In this document: one piece after another, positions 34,369 through 44,266 of the stretch | How the letters are laid out: every line of letters begins with the position of its first letter | Position numbering within the stretch: the stretch's first letter is position 1 | Source of the DNA: Diplolepis rosae | Taxonomy: Eukaryota > Arthropoda > Insecta > Hymenoptera > Diplolepididae | Direction: 5' to 3' | Length of the DNA: 64,000 nt | NCBI GenBank assembly: GCA_030998225.1 | Contig: JAPYXD010000752.1 | Span: 17,562,501 to 17,626,500 of the forward strand | The notes under the pieces: model-generated | The model's input: the letters and a program-made list of their open reading frames with translations, nothing else | Told to the model about the DNA's origin: nothing | The model's database searches: none | Translations under genes and position numbers: made by a program

Positions 34369-34965
34369 CTGAGTGAAAAGCATTTAAAACCACAATCATA
34401 GTCATTTCACGTTGTCCAGAATCACTTCCGTTCATAGATCTAAAATAAATTATTTCAAAATATTTTTTGTTCAATTTTATAAAGTTTTATATTGGTGAAA
34501 TTTCAGCAAGTTGAGTATTCAATGTAAAAGCGATGTAGTTTTTTGAATTTTGAATCCTGTTGGGTGAAAATTGGTTACAAATCAATCCGATTCATTTTGG
34601 TTGAATCCGAGGCATCAATCTGAATTATTCCAACCATTCCGGAATCTTTTTCCGAACCATTGCGAACCAATCGAAAAAACTTCTTGTATCTGGTTTGATG
34701 AAAAATGATTAAGAATCAATTTTACTTGATCCGATTCAATCCGAACCCATTCGAATCAATCTGAGCTCGAGTCGATCCAAACTGAATTTTCAATCAGAAA
34801 TAATCCGAATACTTTTTGATGCAAGCCTTCTTACAAGGTGCAGATAGCACTCTGTAAGAAAAAAGCTGATTGAAAGTAAGAATTAAGAGCGTGTGATTGC
34901 AATTATCGACGTCAATTTGTCTTGTTGATCCATGTATTTTGAGAATTTTTATTTGCTTTTTACAG

Positions 34966-35120
34966 TGTTATGAAATACTGAAGGATGCTTGTACCAGTAT
35001 CAAAGGGAAACTGCAGCCTAGTGGAAAACCATTCACTAAAGTGCATACATACATCTTAAATCCAAAAGCTATTACAATGGGTCAACTTTATGGAGAATAT
35101 GATTTGGATACCCATGAATG
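34966..35120 (+). CDS. Axonemal dynein heavy chain, exon 1 of 4 seen (AAA2)
   Basis: An internal exon of a dynein heavy chain, the ATPase motor of cilia and flagella. The acceptor TTTTTACAG precedes codon TGT (phase 0). It encodes CYEILKDACTSIKGK, then QPSGKPFTKVHTYILNPKAI and TMGQLYGEYDLDTHE, and ends TG|GTATGT with the first two bases of a Trp codon completed by the next exon. The NPK-(S/A)-ITMGQLYGE-D--THEW motif is characteristic of the dynein AAA2 module, just after its Walker A; the Walker A exon itself was not found upstream. The best fit from memory is the DNAH1-type inner-arm chain, but DNAH3/7/12 share much of this motif. The following intron is about 15.6 kb and full of transposons. 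Confidence 0.9.
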
Positions 35121-35367
35121 GTATGTATATATTAATACTAGAAAAAAAAATACAGCTTAGGCGCTGGCGAGTCGTGTGAACCGAACTGTTATTGAATTGG
35201 ATATAATTTCAGTAACGATTGGGGAACATTTCACCAATGGGACAGTAAAATGAATAAATAGCGCAAAATTAACACTTAGAATGTTGATATTGTGATTCAA
35301 TTTGATTTATAAGAAAAATGCGTGTCTTTGTGAAAAATCATTTGATTTTTATTTCATTCAATAGCGG
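35121..35367. other. Start of the 15.6-kb dynein intron
   Basis: No element is recognised in this first part; the donor is GTATGT at 35121. Confidence 0.5.
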
Positions 35368-35762
35368 AAGGTTTGCCATTAATAATGAAAAACAATATCA
35401 TCCATATGGCCTCCACGGCTACGTTTGCAAGAACATAATCTTTTGATAAAATTTTACATTACATTTTCGCATATTTGGGGCTTTATTTCGTCGATAACGA
35501 CACGAATCTTCTCTTTAAGTTTTTCAATTTCCTAAGGAGCATCAGCATAAACCTTATCTTTCATACAACCCCAAAGAAAAAAGTCTAGAGGTGTTAAATC
35601 GCATGATCTTGGCGGCTAATTTTAATCGTCGTTTCGAGAAATCACTCGGCCTGGGAACTTTTCACGCAAAAGACCGATGGTTTCGCCACTTGTGTGGCAC
35701 GTAGCGTCGTCTTTTTGGAAATAAACATCGTCCACATACATTTCTTCAAAAACTAGCCATAA
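35368..35762 (-). pseudogene. DD41D mariner-like transposase, C-terminal remnant
   Basis: Read on the minus strand: VDDVYFQKDDATCHTSGETI, LLREKFPGRVISRN, PPRSCDLTPLDFFLWG, MKDKVYADAP, EIEKLKEKIRVVIDEI and GGHMDDIVFH. The Asp of QKD and the Asp of TPLD are 41 residues apart, the spacing of DD41D (rosa-type) mariners. Several in-frame stops (after NDD, after N, before EIEKL, after ENVM) show decay. The N-terminal half is cut off where the satellite-filled element begins (35765). Confidence 0.85.
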
Positions 35763-35764
35763 AG

Positions 35765-36882
35765 ATACATATAACATTGACAAGAAAGTCAAACGGAGTT
35801 AAAAGAATTCATTTCCAACTAAAAATCTTATTCGACTGGGTTTCCCAGCTGGAAATTCAGCTGAAACCTAACTGGATTACCTGACTTGAAATTCCATCTC
35901 TAAAGTTCAGTTGGGAATCCCAGCTGGAAGTTCAACTGGAAATGCCGACTGGGTTTTCCAGTTGGAAAATCCGAACTGAATTTTGACTGGATTATCTGGG
36001 TTAAAAATTGCAGCTGTCAATTCCAGTTGGAAATTCCAGCTGGAAACCCCAGTTAAATTTTTAACAGAAATTTCTAGCTGGAATTTCAGGTTAAAAAATC
36101 CAGTCGATTTTTAGTTAGCATTTCCAACTAACAAATCCAGTTAAATTTAAAGCTGGAATTTTTAGCTGGGATTAAAACTGGAATAATCCACTTTAATTGC
36201 AGTTGGAAAACCTAGTCAAAATGTCCAGTTGGAAACCCTAAATAAAAATTTCATGTGAAAAACCCAGTCGAAATATCCAGCTGAAAACTCCATTGAAAAT
36301 TTCAGCTGAAAAACCAAGTGGAAATCTCTAGCTGGAAATTCCAGTTGAAATTTCTAGTTAAAAAATCAAGTTGGATTTCCAACTCAATAAATCAGTCGGA
36401 ATTTCCAGCTGGAAAACAAATTGCACATTTTCCGCTTGGAATTTCAGTTAAAATTTCCAGCTGGAAAATCTATTTGGAGTTCCAGCTGGGATTTCTAACT
36501 GCAAATGCCAGCTGGAATTTCAAGTCGGATAATCCATTTCGATTTCAGTTGGATTTTCCAGATGGAAAACCCAGTCGGAACTTCTAGCTGGAAAGACCAG
36601 TTGGACTTCCAGCTTGGATTTCCATCTTAAATTTTCACCTGGAACTTTAAGCCGAACAATCCAGTTAGATTTCAGCTGGATTTTACAGTTAGGAAACCCA
36701 GTAGAAATTTCCAGCTAGAAAATCCAATTGGATTTCTAGCTAGGATTTCTAACCAGAAGATCCAGTTGGATTTTTACTTGTGCTTTCGACTAAGATTTTC
36801 AGTTGGAAAATCCAGTTGGTTTTTCCAGTCTGAAAACATTTCTTCAACGCCATTTCACTTTCTTGATAATGTTATATGTATG
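35765..36882. mobile_element. TIR element filled with CCAGCTGG minisatellite
   Basis: Terminal inverted repeats of about 50 bp: ATACATATAACATTGACAAG at the left and its near-complement CTTGATAATGTTATATGTAT at the right. The interior (about 35815-36830) consists of degenerate head-to-tail units built on the palindrome CCAGCTGGAAATTTC / CCAGTTGGAAA. The 89-codon frame 36318-36587 is a by-product (recurring SSWK/FPAGK motifs). No transposase is present. A second element of similar architecture but different sequence lies at 52706-54840. Confidence 0.8.
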
Positions 36883-38142
36883 CGAATTGCGCAATTTAAA
36901 CAATTCCAATAGGAGTTTAATACACAAGAGCATTCTGAGAGTATTCTGAGAGTAAACTGAGAGTATTCTAGTACACTCTCAGTTTTCTCTCAGACGCCCG
37001 TTCCTAGGGTTAATATTATTAATACAAAAGATTGGAAGTAATGATTCGTTTTTGTGTAAAAAAAGGCCTCGTGAAGGAAAGATAGTTGAAGAAAATGTTC
37101 AAGAATGTGAATGTAGCAAAGTTTGAAGAGCGAGAATGTTCTTTATGCAATTACCGTTTCAAAGGTTCCTCATCAGTAACTCACAGTTTCCTTGACTCGA
37201 GCATAAACATCAAAGCAAAAGTTTTTTTCATTTCATTTATTCATTTACAAGTACACCCTCTTCTATTTACTCACATTGCATCTTACTTTTTACCCAGAAG
37301 TAAATTAAATTTTCACTGTCAGTGAATTATTTATTATTGAACAGCACATTAATTTTTTCTACCTATGTGTTGCTAGTCGCCGTTTTCCTCAAATTATGGA
37401 TAATCTTAAGAAAATAAATTCTCACCATGTATGCATTTCTCATTTCTTGATTCACTGAAATATCAAGATTGCTCTTGTGGAAATTTTTTTCGTACCATTT
37501 TACCGCTCCAGCCTAGGTTTGCTAGATTTCATATTGACACCTTAAAGAAAATTTATGTTAGCGCTACTTCAAGATGCAAGACTGTTCAATTATCAATTAC
37601 ATACCGAAATTTATCAAAAAGAATATGAAAAGTTACAAGAAATTTAATTTTTAAAGTACTGAATAAATTAGAAAACGATAAGAGATACACAAAATCTGGC
37701 AGATTTTCAGTGACCTAAAAGATCTCAAATATCATGTGGAATAATTACTATGATATGAATAATTATTATGATAATTTACTAGCTAGCGTATGCCGGAGAG
37801 TCAAAGTTTCGCTTAAAACTCGGGCAGCATTTGCTTTGAATGAAAACACAAATTCAAAACTTCCTATTTTAACCGCTGCGTTTTGTGTATGAATAAATTC
37901 ACAAATATTATAGTTCAAGGGTTACTATCAGATCGCCTTGAGAGCACAATCCCCAACTCTCACCAAGGAATCAATTTTATTGATTTTAGGTTTCTACATG
38001 TTGGTGTCCAAAATACATAGAATTTTGTTTTCAAAATTTGGGAAATAGCGAAGAAAATAAAAACGATTATAGACAACTTTTAGTTTGCAAAATGAGAAAA
38101 GTTTAATTTTAGCAAAATTAGTCAAAAAATTTCTTTCATAAC
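36883..38142. other. Non-coding sequence
   Basis: A short repeat of CTGAGAGTATT units lies near 36936-36995. The frames 37086-37325 and 37431-37628 have no recognisable domains. No gene is supported. Confidence 0.4.
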
Positions 38143-38643
38143 TACATGGTGGGCCATCTAACATTTGGAATTTGAATCGAACATAAAAAAAACTTGTGGA
38201 TATTTTTTCAAAAGTATGGTTTTATCAGAAAGATTGAAACTTTCCATTTAAGAATGAAACACATCATTCAAATGACTTCGAAAATGAGCAAAGAGCCGCC
38301 GTTACGGTTAATGGCGAGCATTACCATGCAATGTTCGACGAGTTTTTGCTTCCAAAAATTGAAGAGGATGACATGGAAAACATTTGGTTTCAACAGGACG
38401 GGGGCCACTTGCCATACAGCCAACGTAACAATCGATCTGTTGCGCACCGTTTTCGAAAATCGAATAATCAGCCGAAATTCTGATGTCAATTGGCCGCCTC
38501 GGAGGAGTGATTTAACCCCGTTATACTATTTTTTGTGGGGAGCCGTTAAAGATAAATATTACACTAACCATCCAGAGACGATTGAGGCCTTGAAACCCGA
38601 GATCAAAAACTTATCTTATAGCTTGCTATTCAAAATGAAGTAG
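38143..38643 (+). pseudogene. DD41D mariner-like element, decayed
   Basis: Starts with the element terminus TACATGGTGGGCCATCTAAC (also at 32497). The coding remnant includes VNGEHYHAMF-like sequence, then QQDG shifted by one base into GATCHTANVTIDLLRT, VFENRIISRNSDVNWPPR, DLTPLYYFLWGAVKDKYYTN and HPETIEALKPEI. Relative to the 35368-35762 copy the last catalytic Asp is Tyr (TPLY) and there is a frameshift at the first. The C-terminal domain and right terminus are missing. Confidence 0.85.
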
Positions 38644-38784
38644 TCCAGTATGCAACAACACGAATTGAAAAAATACATAGAATTCACTGTATATAAGCTA
38701 TAAGAAAAGTTTTTGAGTTCTATGATTATCCTTATCTTAATTATCTCCTATATTTTAGTCTTTTACAGAAATTTTGAATTAATC

Positions 38785-38960
38785 TCTAAAATTATGACAC
38801 TGAAGAGAGCCCCCAAATGTGGCCGAAACGTTTGCCTTTCTTTTTTTGCCCTCCAATAATTAAGGCAGTAACAAAAATTTCAAATTCAACAAATTAATTT
38901 ATATCTAAGATTGATAATTTTTAATCGATGAAAATAAAAAGAAACTGACCCTATGCCAAA
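38785..38960 (+). mobile_element. Penelope-like terminal segment with hammerhead-like core
   Basis: CACTGAAGAGAGCCCCC, AAATGTGGCCGAAACG and TTTGCC match the inverted pair at 41423/42741. The segment also contains CAGTAACAAAAATTTCAAAT (shared with 23231-23668) and AACTGACCCTATGCCAAA (as ACTGACACCATGCCAAA at 42707). CUGAAGA, GAAAC and the small stem between are present; stem I has one mispair. The ORF remnant at 38905-39261 lies on the opposite strand. Confidence 0.5.
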
Positions 38961-39261
38961 ACAACGAGAAATGCATTGAAAGAAAACATTTAAAATTGTT
39001 GATACTGCGCTGGAATTTTCTTTCACAACGACTACTATGAAAACTGAAATCCCTAAATTTGGAATCTAAATTGAATATCTTTCTAGCTAAAACATCATTC
39101 CTTCTACATTCTATTAAATAATTTCGATGAAGAATATTAATTCTTATTTTGTAATTAATATCACACCACAGTCTCACTTTCTCAAATGCTTTAGTATCAA
39201 ATTTGGTTCTGATCTCACTTAAAAACATTGTCTTACGCAAATTTAAACAAAATAAAAGCAA
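38905..39261 (-). pseudogene. Probable Penelope-like N-terminal ORF remnant
   Basis: A 118-codon frame with a basic, aromatic-rich composition: KVRLWCDINYKIRINILHRN, YLIECRRNDVLARKIFN and HSSRCERKFQRSINNFKCFL. The pattern (many short helices, a CRRNDVLARK segment, then ERKF--S--N) resembles the region before the reverse transcriptase in Penelope-like elements. No reverse transcriptase or GIY-YIG motif is visible, so this is at most a fragment. Penelope-type terminal sequences at 38785-38960 and 39421-39890 support the assignment. Confidence 0.4.
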
Positions 39262-39420
39262 TTATTAAATTTGACCTCCAATCAAAGTCAATACAATTCA
39301 AAAATAAATTTGAACCTTTATCACTACAAACTCAAATTCCCCTTAACGTCCAAACAAAAGTATAATTCAAATTTCAATAATTCGAAACTGTTCAAACCCT
39401 TAAAATACAAAAATACAAAA

Positions 39421-39890
39421 AAATTTGGATCAAAATATATTGCTTAAAATAAACAATTATTAAGAGAAAACCAACAAAAAAGGAGGAAACAAAAAAGAAG
39501 AAACAATTAACATTTTATTGCATGACCCTTAGGGTCTCTTGTAGTTAAAAGGGACACGCAAAAATTGTTTTAGTTTCCTGTTGGCGTTCATGAAAAAGGT
39601 TCTACGTCCCCATGGAAGGTGATAGGTGACATCATTTTTTTAATTTTTTTAGAATTTCAGCCTTGAAGAAGGTGCTGAAAGAGCACCGAAACGTCGGCGA
39701 GTAGTTTCTTTTGCTTGTTTATATAAATGGTTGTGGGCAATAAAGACAAAAGAGGACGAAAGAAAAAAAAAGAAGAAAGGGGTTTTGGAAAGTTGCCTTC
39801 TTTTTTTTCCTCCTTTTTGTTTGTTTTCTTATAATAATTTATTTTAAGAAATATATTTTGGTCCAAATTTGGTCGTTTTTTTGTATTTTA
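39421..39890 (+). mobile_element. Inverted Penelope-like terminal repeats with hammerhead-like motif
   Basis: The arm at 39421-39500 and the arm at 39797-39877 are inverted copies (AAAATATATTGCTTAAAATA against TTTTAAGAAATATATTTT, plus the AGGAGGAAA tract). Between them, near 39659-39698, lies GCCTTGAAGAAGGTGCTGAA followed by AGAGCACCGAAACGTCGGC. This can be read as stem I GCC/GGC, core UUGAAGA, stem II GGUGCU/AGCACC, then GAAAC-GUC, as in hammerhead ribozymes of Penelope-like elements except for U at the normally invariant C of CUGANGA. The same unit occurs reversed at 29441-29650. Confidence 0.55.
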
Positions 39891-40344
39891 AGGGTTCAGA
39901 CAGATTTGAATTCTTGAAATTTTGAATTAATTAAATAATTAATTTTAAATTTTGTAACTTGAATTAACGTAGATAAATATACAAAAAACCATATAATCAA
40001 AATTGCAATGAAAATACTCGATAAATGAAGTTCCAAGATGGACGCAATCGAATGAACTTGTAGAGATCAGGCACGAACTTTCGAGGAGGAAAAGAGTAAA
40101 AAAATCAGAGAAGAAAGTGTGGAAAAAGGATCGTAAGAAACGAAAGGAGTAGAACGACGGTTACGGGGACGAGAAACTGCGAGAAATAACGGAGACAGGA
40201 AGGGATGACCAATGAAGGAAGTGAAGGATTAAATTGTAAATATGGGTAATTTGTTAAAAATAGAGAAAGGGGAAACAAAAAAGAAAAAAACAAAGTGCCA
40301 AGAGAACAGATAACTAGAATAATCAAGAGTCGGAGGGAGAGTTT
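39891..40344. other. Purine-rich non-coding sequence
   Basis: 40080-40350 is strongly purine-rich on the plus strand (GAAAGGAGTAGAACG-like). Apparent frames, for example 40105-40326 on the minus strand, come from this bias. No gene is supported. Possibly a decayed ORF1 of a non-LTR element. Confidence 0.35.
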
Positions 40345-40914
40345 GAGGGGGTTCCAACTCCAGCGAAATCATGCTAGAGTTTCTTCTCCCCGCTTCTCTC
40401 TACCTCTCCCGCACGTCCCTCACAGCAAGCCCATATTGCTCCAAGTTTCTCCTCTCCGGCACGAGAAAGTGGGGGCAAGTAGGGACCGGCAGCGAGGTAT
40501 ATTAACTTTTACCTTTGACCTTAAATGCTAATACATTAAAATAAGTAACATTAGTAACGTTAAAATTTAAAATGCATCGAAATCATTAATTTTCGGGTGC
40601 CGGCTCCGATATTCTCGCTGAATAAACGACACTTTCGCTTGCTCCAATATACTCTATCTTGCTTTATGTACATATCCAAGCTCGGCGTGTATGCGCTCAC
40701 TTTTCAACGTATTCCTTTCGGTATTTTGCTCCCACCACTCGGATGTAAGCAGATATACGCGGGAGTGGAATTGAGAGGAATAAGGTGCAGTGCGGTGGTG
40801 GGACGGTGCAGTACGGTGTTGGGACGGTGGAGTAAGGCGGAGTAGCTAGTTCATCGGGAGGGCGCCACTAAAATTTCATGTTACACGGAGTCTTATGAGA
40901 GTTGGAACCCCCTG
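40345..40914. mobile_element. hAT-like MITE (AGGGGGTTCCAACTC ends)
   Basis: Termini GAGGGGGTTCCAACTC (40345) and GAGTTGGAACCCCCTG (to 40914) are inverted repeats. The flanking octamers GAGAGTTT (40337-40344) and GAGAGTTC (40915-40922) match at 7 of 8 bases, consistent with a hAT 8-bp duplication. The interior is GC-rich, with GTGCGGTGGTGGGACGG repeats near 40789-40840. The frames 40295-40531 and 40597-40845 are not considered genes. Confidence 0.75.
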
Positions 40915-41422
40915 GAGAGTTCAAACAAACTGTAATCAATCAAGGAAGTTAAAAGAGAGGTTAGAATGGTTGATGGCAACATAAGGAAATATGTGGAAGA
41001 AATGCAGAAGAGTATATAAAATCACTCAGAAGAAATAGTAGAGAGTAAAATGATAACAAAAGAGACGAAAATAAATGAAACTCGAGAGGCTGTCCACTTG
41101 AGAACTGATGTTAAATTAACTTAGCTTATTTGGTGATGATGCTTTGATTCTGTGATCTCTGGTAGAATTTTTAAAAAAAGGAGCTTGTATTATACTTAAG
41201 TAGAATAGTTATTTATATGCTAAATTAATTTCAAATCTTTTAACCGGACCGTTGCGGAGATAAATAACGTCAAAGTAAATAGTAATTCAAAATATTGAAA
41301 TCGTTGACATTATAAGCTATTCTAACGCTTATCACAGTTTTTCAATGATGGTAAAGTTTAAATTTCTACTATATCGTGACATGTCTCCGTACATGTTCAT
41401 TGTTTTCTTGATCCACAATAAT

Positions 41423-42741
41423 AATTTTGTAATAGTTAATTTGGCATGGGGTCAGTTTTGTTTCGGATTTTATTAAGTGATAAAACACATAAAAAATACA
41501 GAAGGCAAACGTTTCGGCCACAAATGGGGGCCCTCTTCAGTGCCAATTAGCTTAATAGTAACTTTTAAATATTTATTAACTAAGACATGCAAACTAATAA
41601 TTATTGTATTTTTTTTTTCTTGTTTTTTTCGTTGCTTATTAATATTAGAAAAGGATAGAGTAAACATGCGGAAAGACTTATAGGTAAGCGAGTTCCTAGG
41701 TGTGAAGGAACCAGGCCGTTTCAAAAACTGTTCCAACAAGTAATCCGCTCCCACAGGAAGCGTGCAAAATGCGACCGCGGAACGCACTATCTCAAGGGCA
41801 CATATATAAATACAATTATTTCACAAGAGAAAGAAACAACACGATGGAGAATATAACGTGGATCCTTGGTAAAGCACGCACAGCAAACCACACATATGCA
41901 CGAGCACCAGAAGTAAAGGACACTGAAGTTAAAACAATCAGAACATTGCAATTGGTACAGAAAAATTTTATTTTGTATCTTTTCAGAAGCCGCAGAGATG
42001 ACAGACGGAAGTAAGTCCACCACTCTGCCACATGGCTAAAAGAAAACTGATTTGGGAAGAAGTCTTATTTAGGAAGACTAGTGTTTAGAGTTTGACGTGT
42101 ATGGAGAGCATACTCCACGATAGGTCAGGTTCCAACACCAAGGGTTATACACAGTCAAAACTTATTTTAATGTCCCCGGCACTTGAGATTTCTATGTGCT
42201 CAAGCGTCCGAGAAAAGCAAAGACCTACCACATGTTCGAAAAACTCTGTAAGGAAAGGCACTCAAAACGGTCCCGACGTCGTAAAAATTATACACATTTT
42301 TGTGGATATAGCAAGTAAAATGCAACTAATGTGGAAATTCACCAAAAATTAATTTCATGGTTATTCGAAATAGCGAAGGGACACGCTGCTCTGATTCTTG
42401 ATAATTGGAACCTGGTAAAATACCATATTAAGATTATACGTATGATGTCCGAGTTTTTTAGATTATAAGACTGTTATAAAGTGGCAAATTATTACGAGAG
42501 TTATTCGAACTCTGACTTGAATAGAGTAGCCAATTAATACGGTAGCACTACGGATTCTAAAACTGATAAAAAGTGGCCAAGTAATGCGCGAGCTCTTCGG
42601 ACTCTGACTTTAAGTTAGAGGTACTGAAGAGGGCCCCCATTTGTGGCCGGAACGTTTGCCTTCTGTATTTTTTATGTGTTTTATCACTTAATAAAATCCG
42701 AAACAAAACTGACACCATGCCAAATTAACTATTACAAAATT
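41423..42741. mobile_element. Penelope-like composite with 119-bp inverted ends carrying hammerhead-like cores
   Basis: The arms 41423-41541 and 42623-42741 are inverted with about two mismatches. Read outward from the centre each contains ACTGAAGAGGGCCCCCATTT, GTGGCCGAAACGTTTGCC and a TTCTGTATTTTTTATG tract. In the left arm (minus strand) stem I GGCA/UGCC, CUGAAGA, stem II with one bulge, GAAAC and GUU are all present. In the right arm GAAA is GGAA. The 1.1 kb between has only small frames without domains. Confidence 0.7.
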
Positions 42742-43771
42742 AAATTTCTACGTTGCACGATCTACGAGTCTGCCGCTGGCATAGCATTGGTGACTATACA
42801 TATAAACACAAACTACGAATACTAAGCCAGTAGCGCACTAAAATCTTCACCATGTAGACTCATGATATTTTTTCAAAACAGCATAGCTCAACAGCGCACC
42901 AGGGGACTCTGCTATTTGTACGGGGATGGGACTTGCATTCAACCAGGCCATGCCCGCGTAATGCTTTAGTGGTGGCCCAACATAGATTTCGTCAGAGCCA
43001 TCTGGCGAAGCTCAAAACCATAAAAGAAGATAATAGATGACTGTTCAGATCATGTTCAGATCATATTCAGATCATGTTCAGATAATTCAGGGAATAATGA
43101 AATCGAAATAAACTTTGAGGTTAAATAAAATTATGTAAGTAATTATTCGAATCGTATTGATAATCTTGCTTTTTATGACTGCAGTTTCCTGATGAGTGCA
43201 TCATCACATACATGGCGTTTTAATTGTGTATCGCAGAGTACTGTCAGGCTAAACACAAATAGAGATGATCACCCAAGCGTCCCAAAATTACAAGTATATA
43301 CATTGAAATAATAATACTCCATATATGTAAGGATGCACATCAGAAAACTGCAATCACAAAAAGCAAATTTATCAATGCGATTCGAATACTTACTTAATAA
43401 TAAACTATGGTGCGGTGGTCAGCGGGGTGAGGTTTAAGAAATTATACTTCGGCGCCATCTGGCATAAGCTCAAAACAGGATTAAACACAGTGCGGCCACT
43501 ACCATGTATTTTAGGAGGGTATTTAAAAAAGTGAAAATGAGCATCAGCGCTGCTAAGTTTTGATAGTAAGAACTAATATCAATGCAAACTCCCCCCCCCC
43601 CCCTCCCCAACAACCCGATGTATTCTAAAGAGCGGAAAATTTTGAAATATATTGTATGACATCCATTTCATACATTTAAATGATTTAAAGTTGAAAATAA
43701 TTTGTGAAAGAATAAAAATACAAGAATTTTTAAATATGAATCACAATGAACAGTTAAATACTGTACTATTA
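42742..43771. other. Non-coding sequence with short tandem repeat
   Basis: A 12-bp repeat (ATGTTCAGATCA-like) runs about four times at 43041-43090. A C-rich tract lies at 43590-43607. No gene is supported. Confidence 0.5.
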
Positions 43772-44115
43772 TACGGAGAAAAATAGTTGAAGTAATTTTA
43801 CTCAACTCTGTCGATTAAACATGGGACTTAAGGACATTTGAACATTTATTAAATCCTACTCGGGTAAAATGAATTTGATAAATACCTAATTCACCCAAAG
43901 TGAATATCAATAAGTGTTACATAGGAAATAGTAAGTTGATTAAAACGTTGTCGACGACAGGGCATCACAATGCGTCAGTGGGTTAACCTGAAATGTATAA
44001 ATATATTACCGACGCTTGAGGTGCTTCGAACGGTAGTTGAGTAAAATGAGCATCGGCTGTATTATTTCAACTGGCAATGATATGGTTGCTATGGTTACAA
44101 CAGGTTAAAAATAAC
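43772..44115 (+). mobile_element. TIR-element fragment, relative of 54839 element
   Basis: TACGGAGAAAAATAGTTGAA, then TACTCAACTCTGTCGATTAA and GTTGTCGACGACAGGGCATC, all closely repeated at 54839-55160 over about 340 bp. The right terminus (TTTTTCTCCGTGTA) is not seen here, so this copy is truncated. Confidence 0.75.
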
Positions 44116-44266
44116 ATCGGTAGTGACAATAGCGCCACCACTTGTTGATAGCAAACATTATATTTCGTGCCCCTCTTTCCCTATATGAGTGGACCCCATG
44201 TGGGATCAAAGTATAGTGGCCGCTATCGTCTATGCTCGCGAACACGGCCTGCATTCAACTTCAAAG

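Noticed and set aside
36318..36587. 89-codon frame with SSWK/FPAGK repeats as a repetitive protein
   Set aside because: It is produced by the CCAGCTGG minisatellite; equivalent frames break repeatedly along the array.
40080..40350. Purine-rich frames as a gene
   Set aside because: Strand-biased composition explains the open frames; no motif is recognised.
43041..43090. Short regular repeats as a CRISPR array
   Set aside because: Only about four 12-bp units with no spacers, in eukaryotic sequence.
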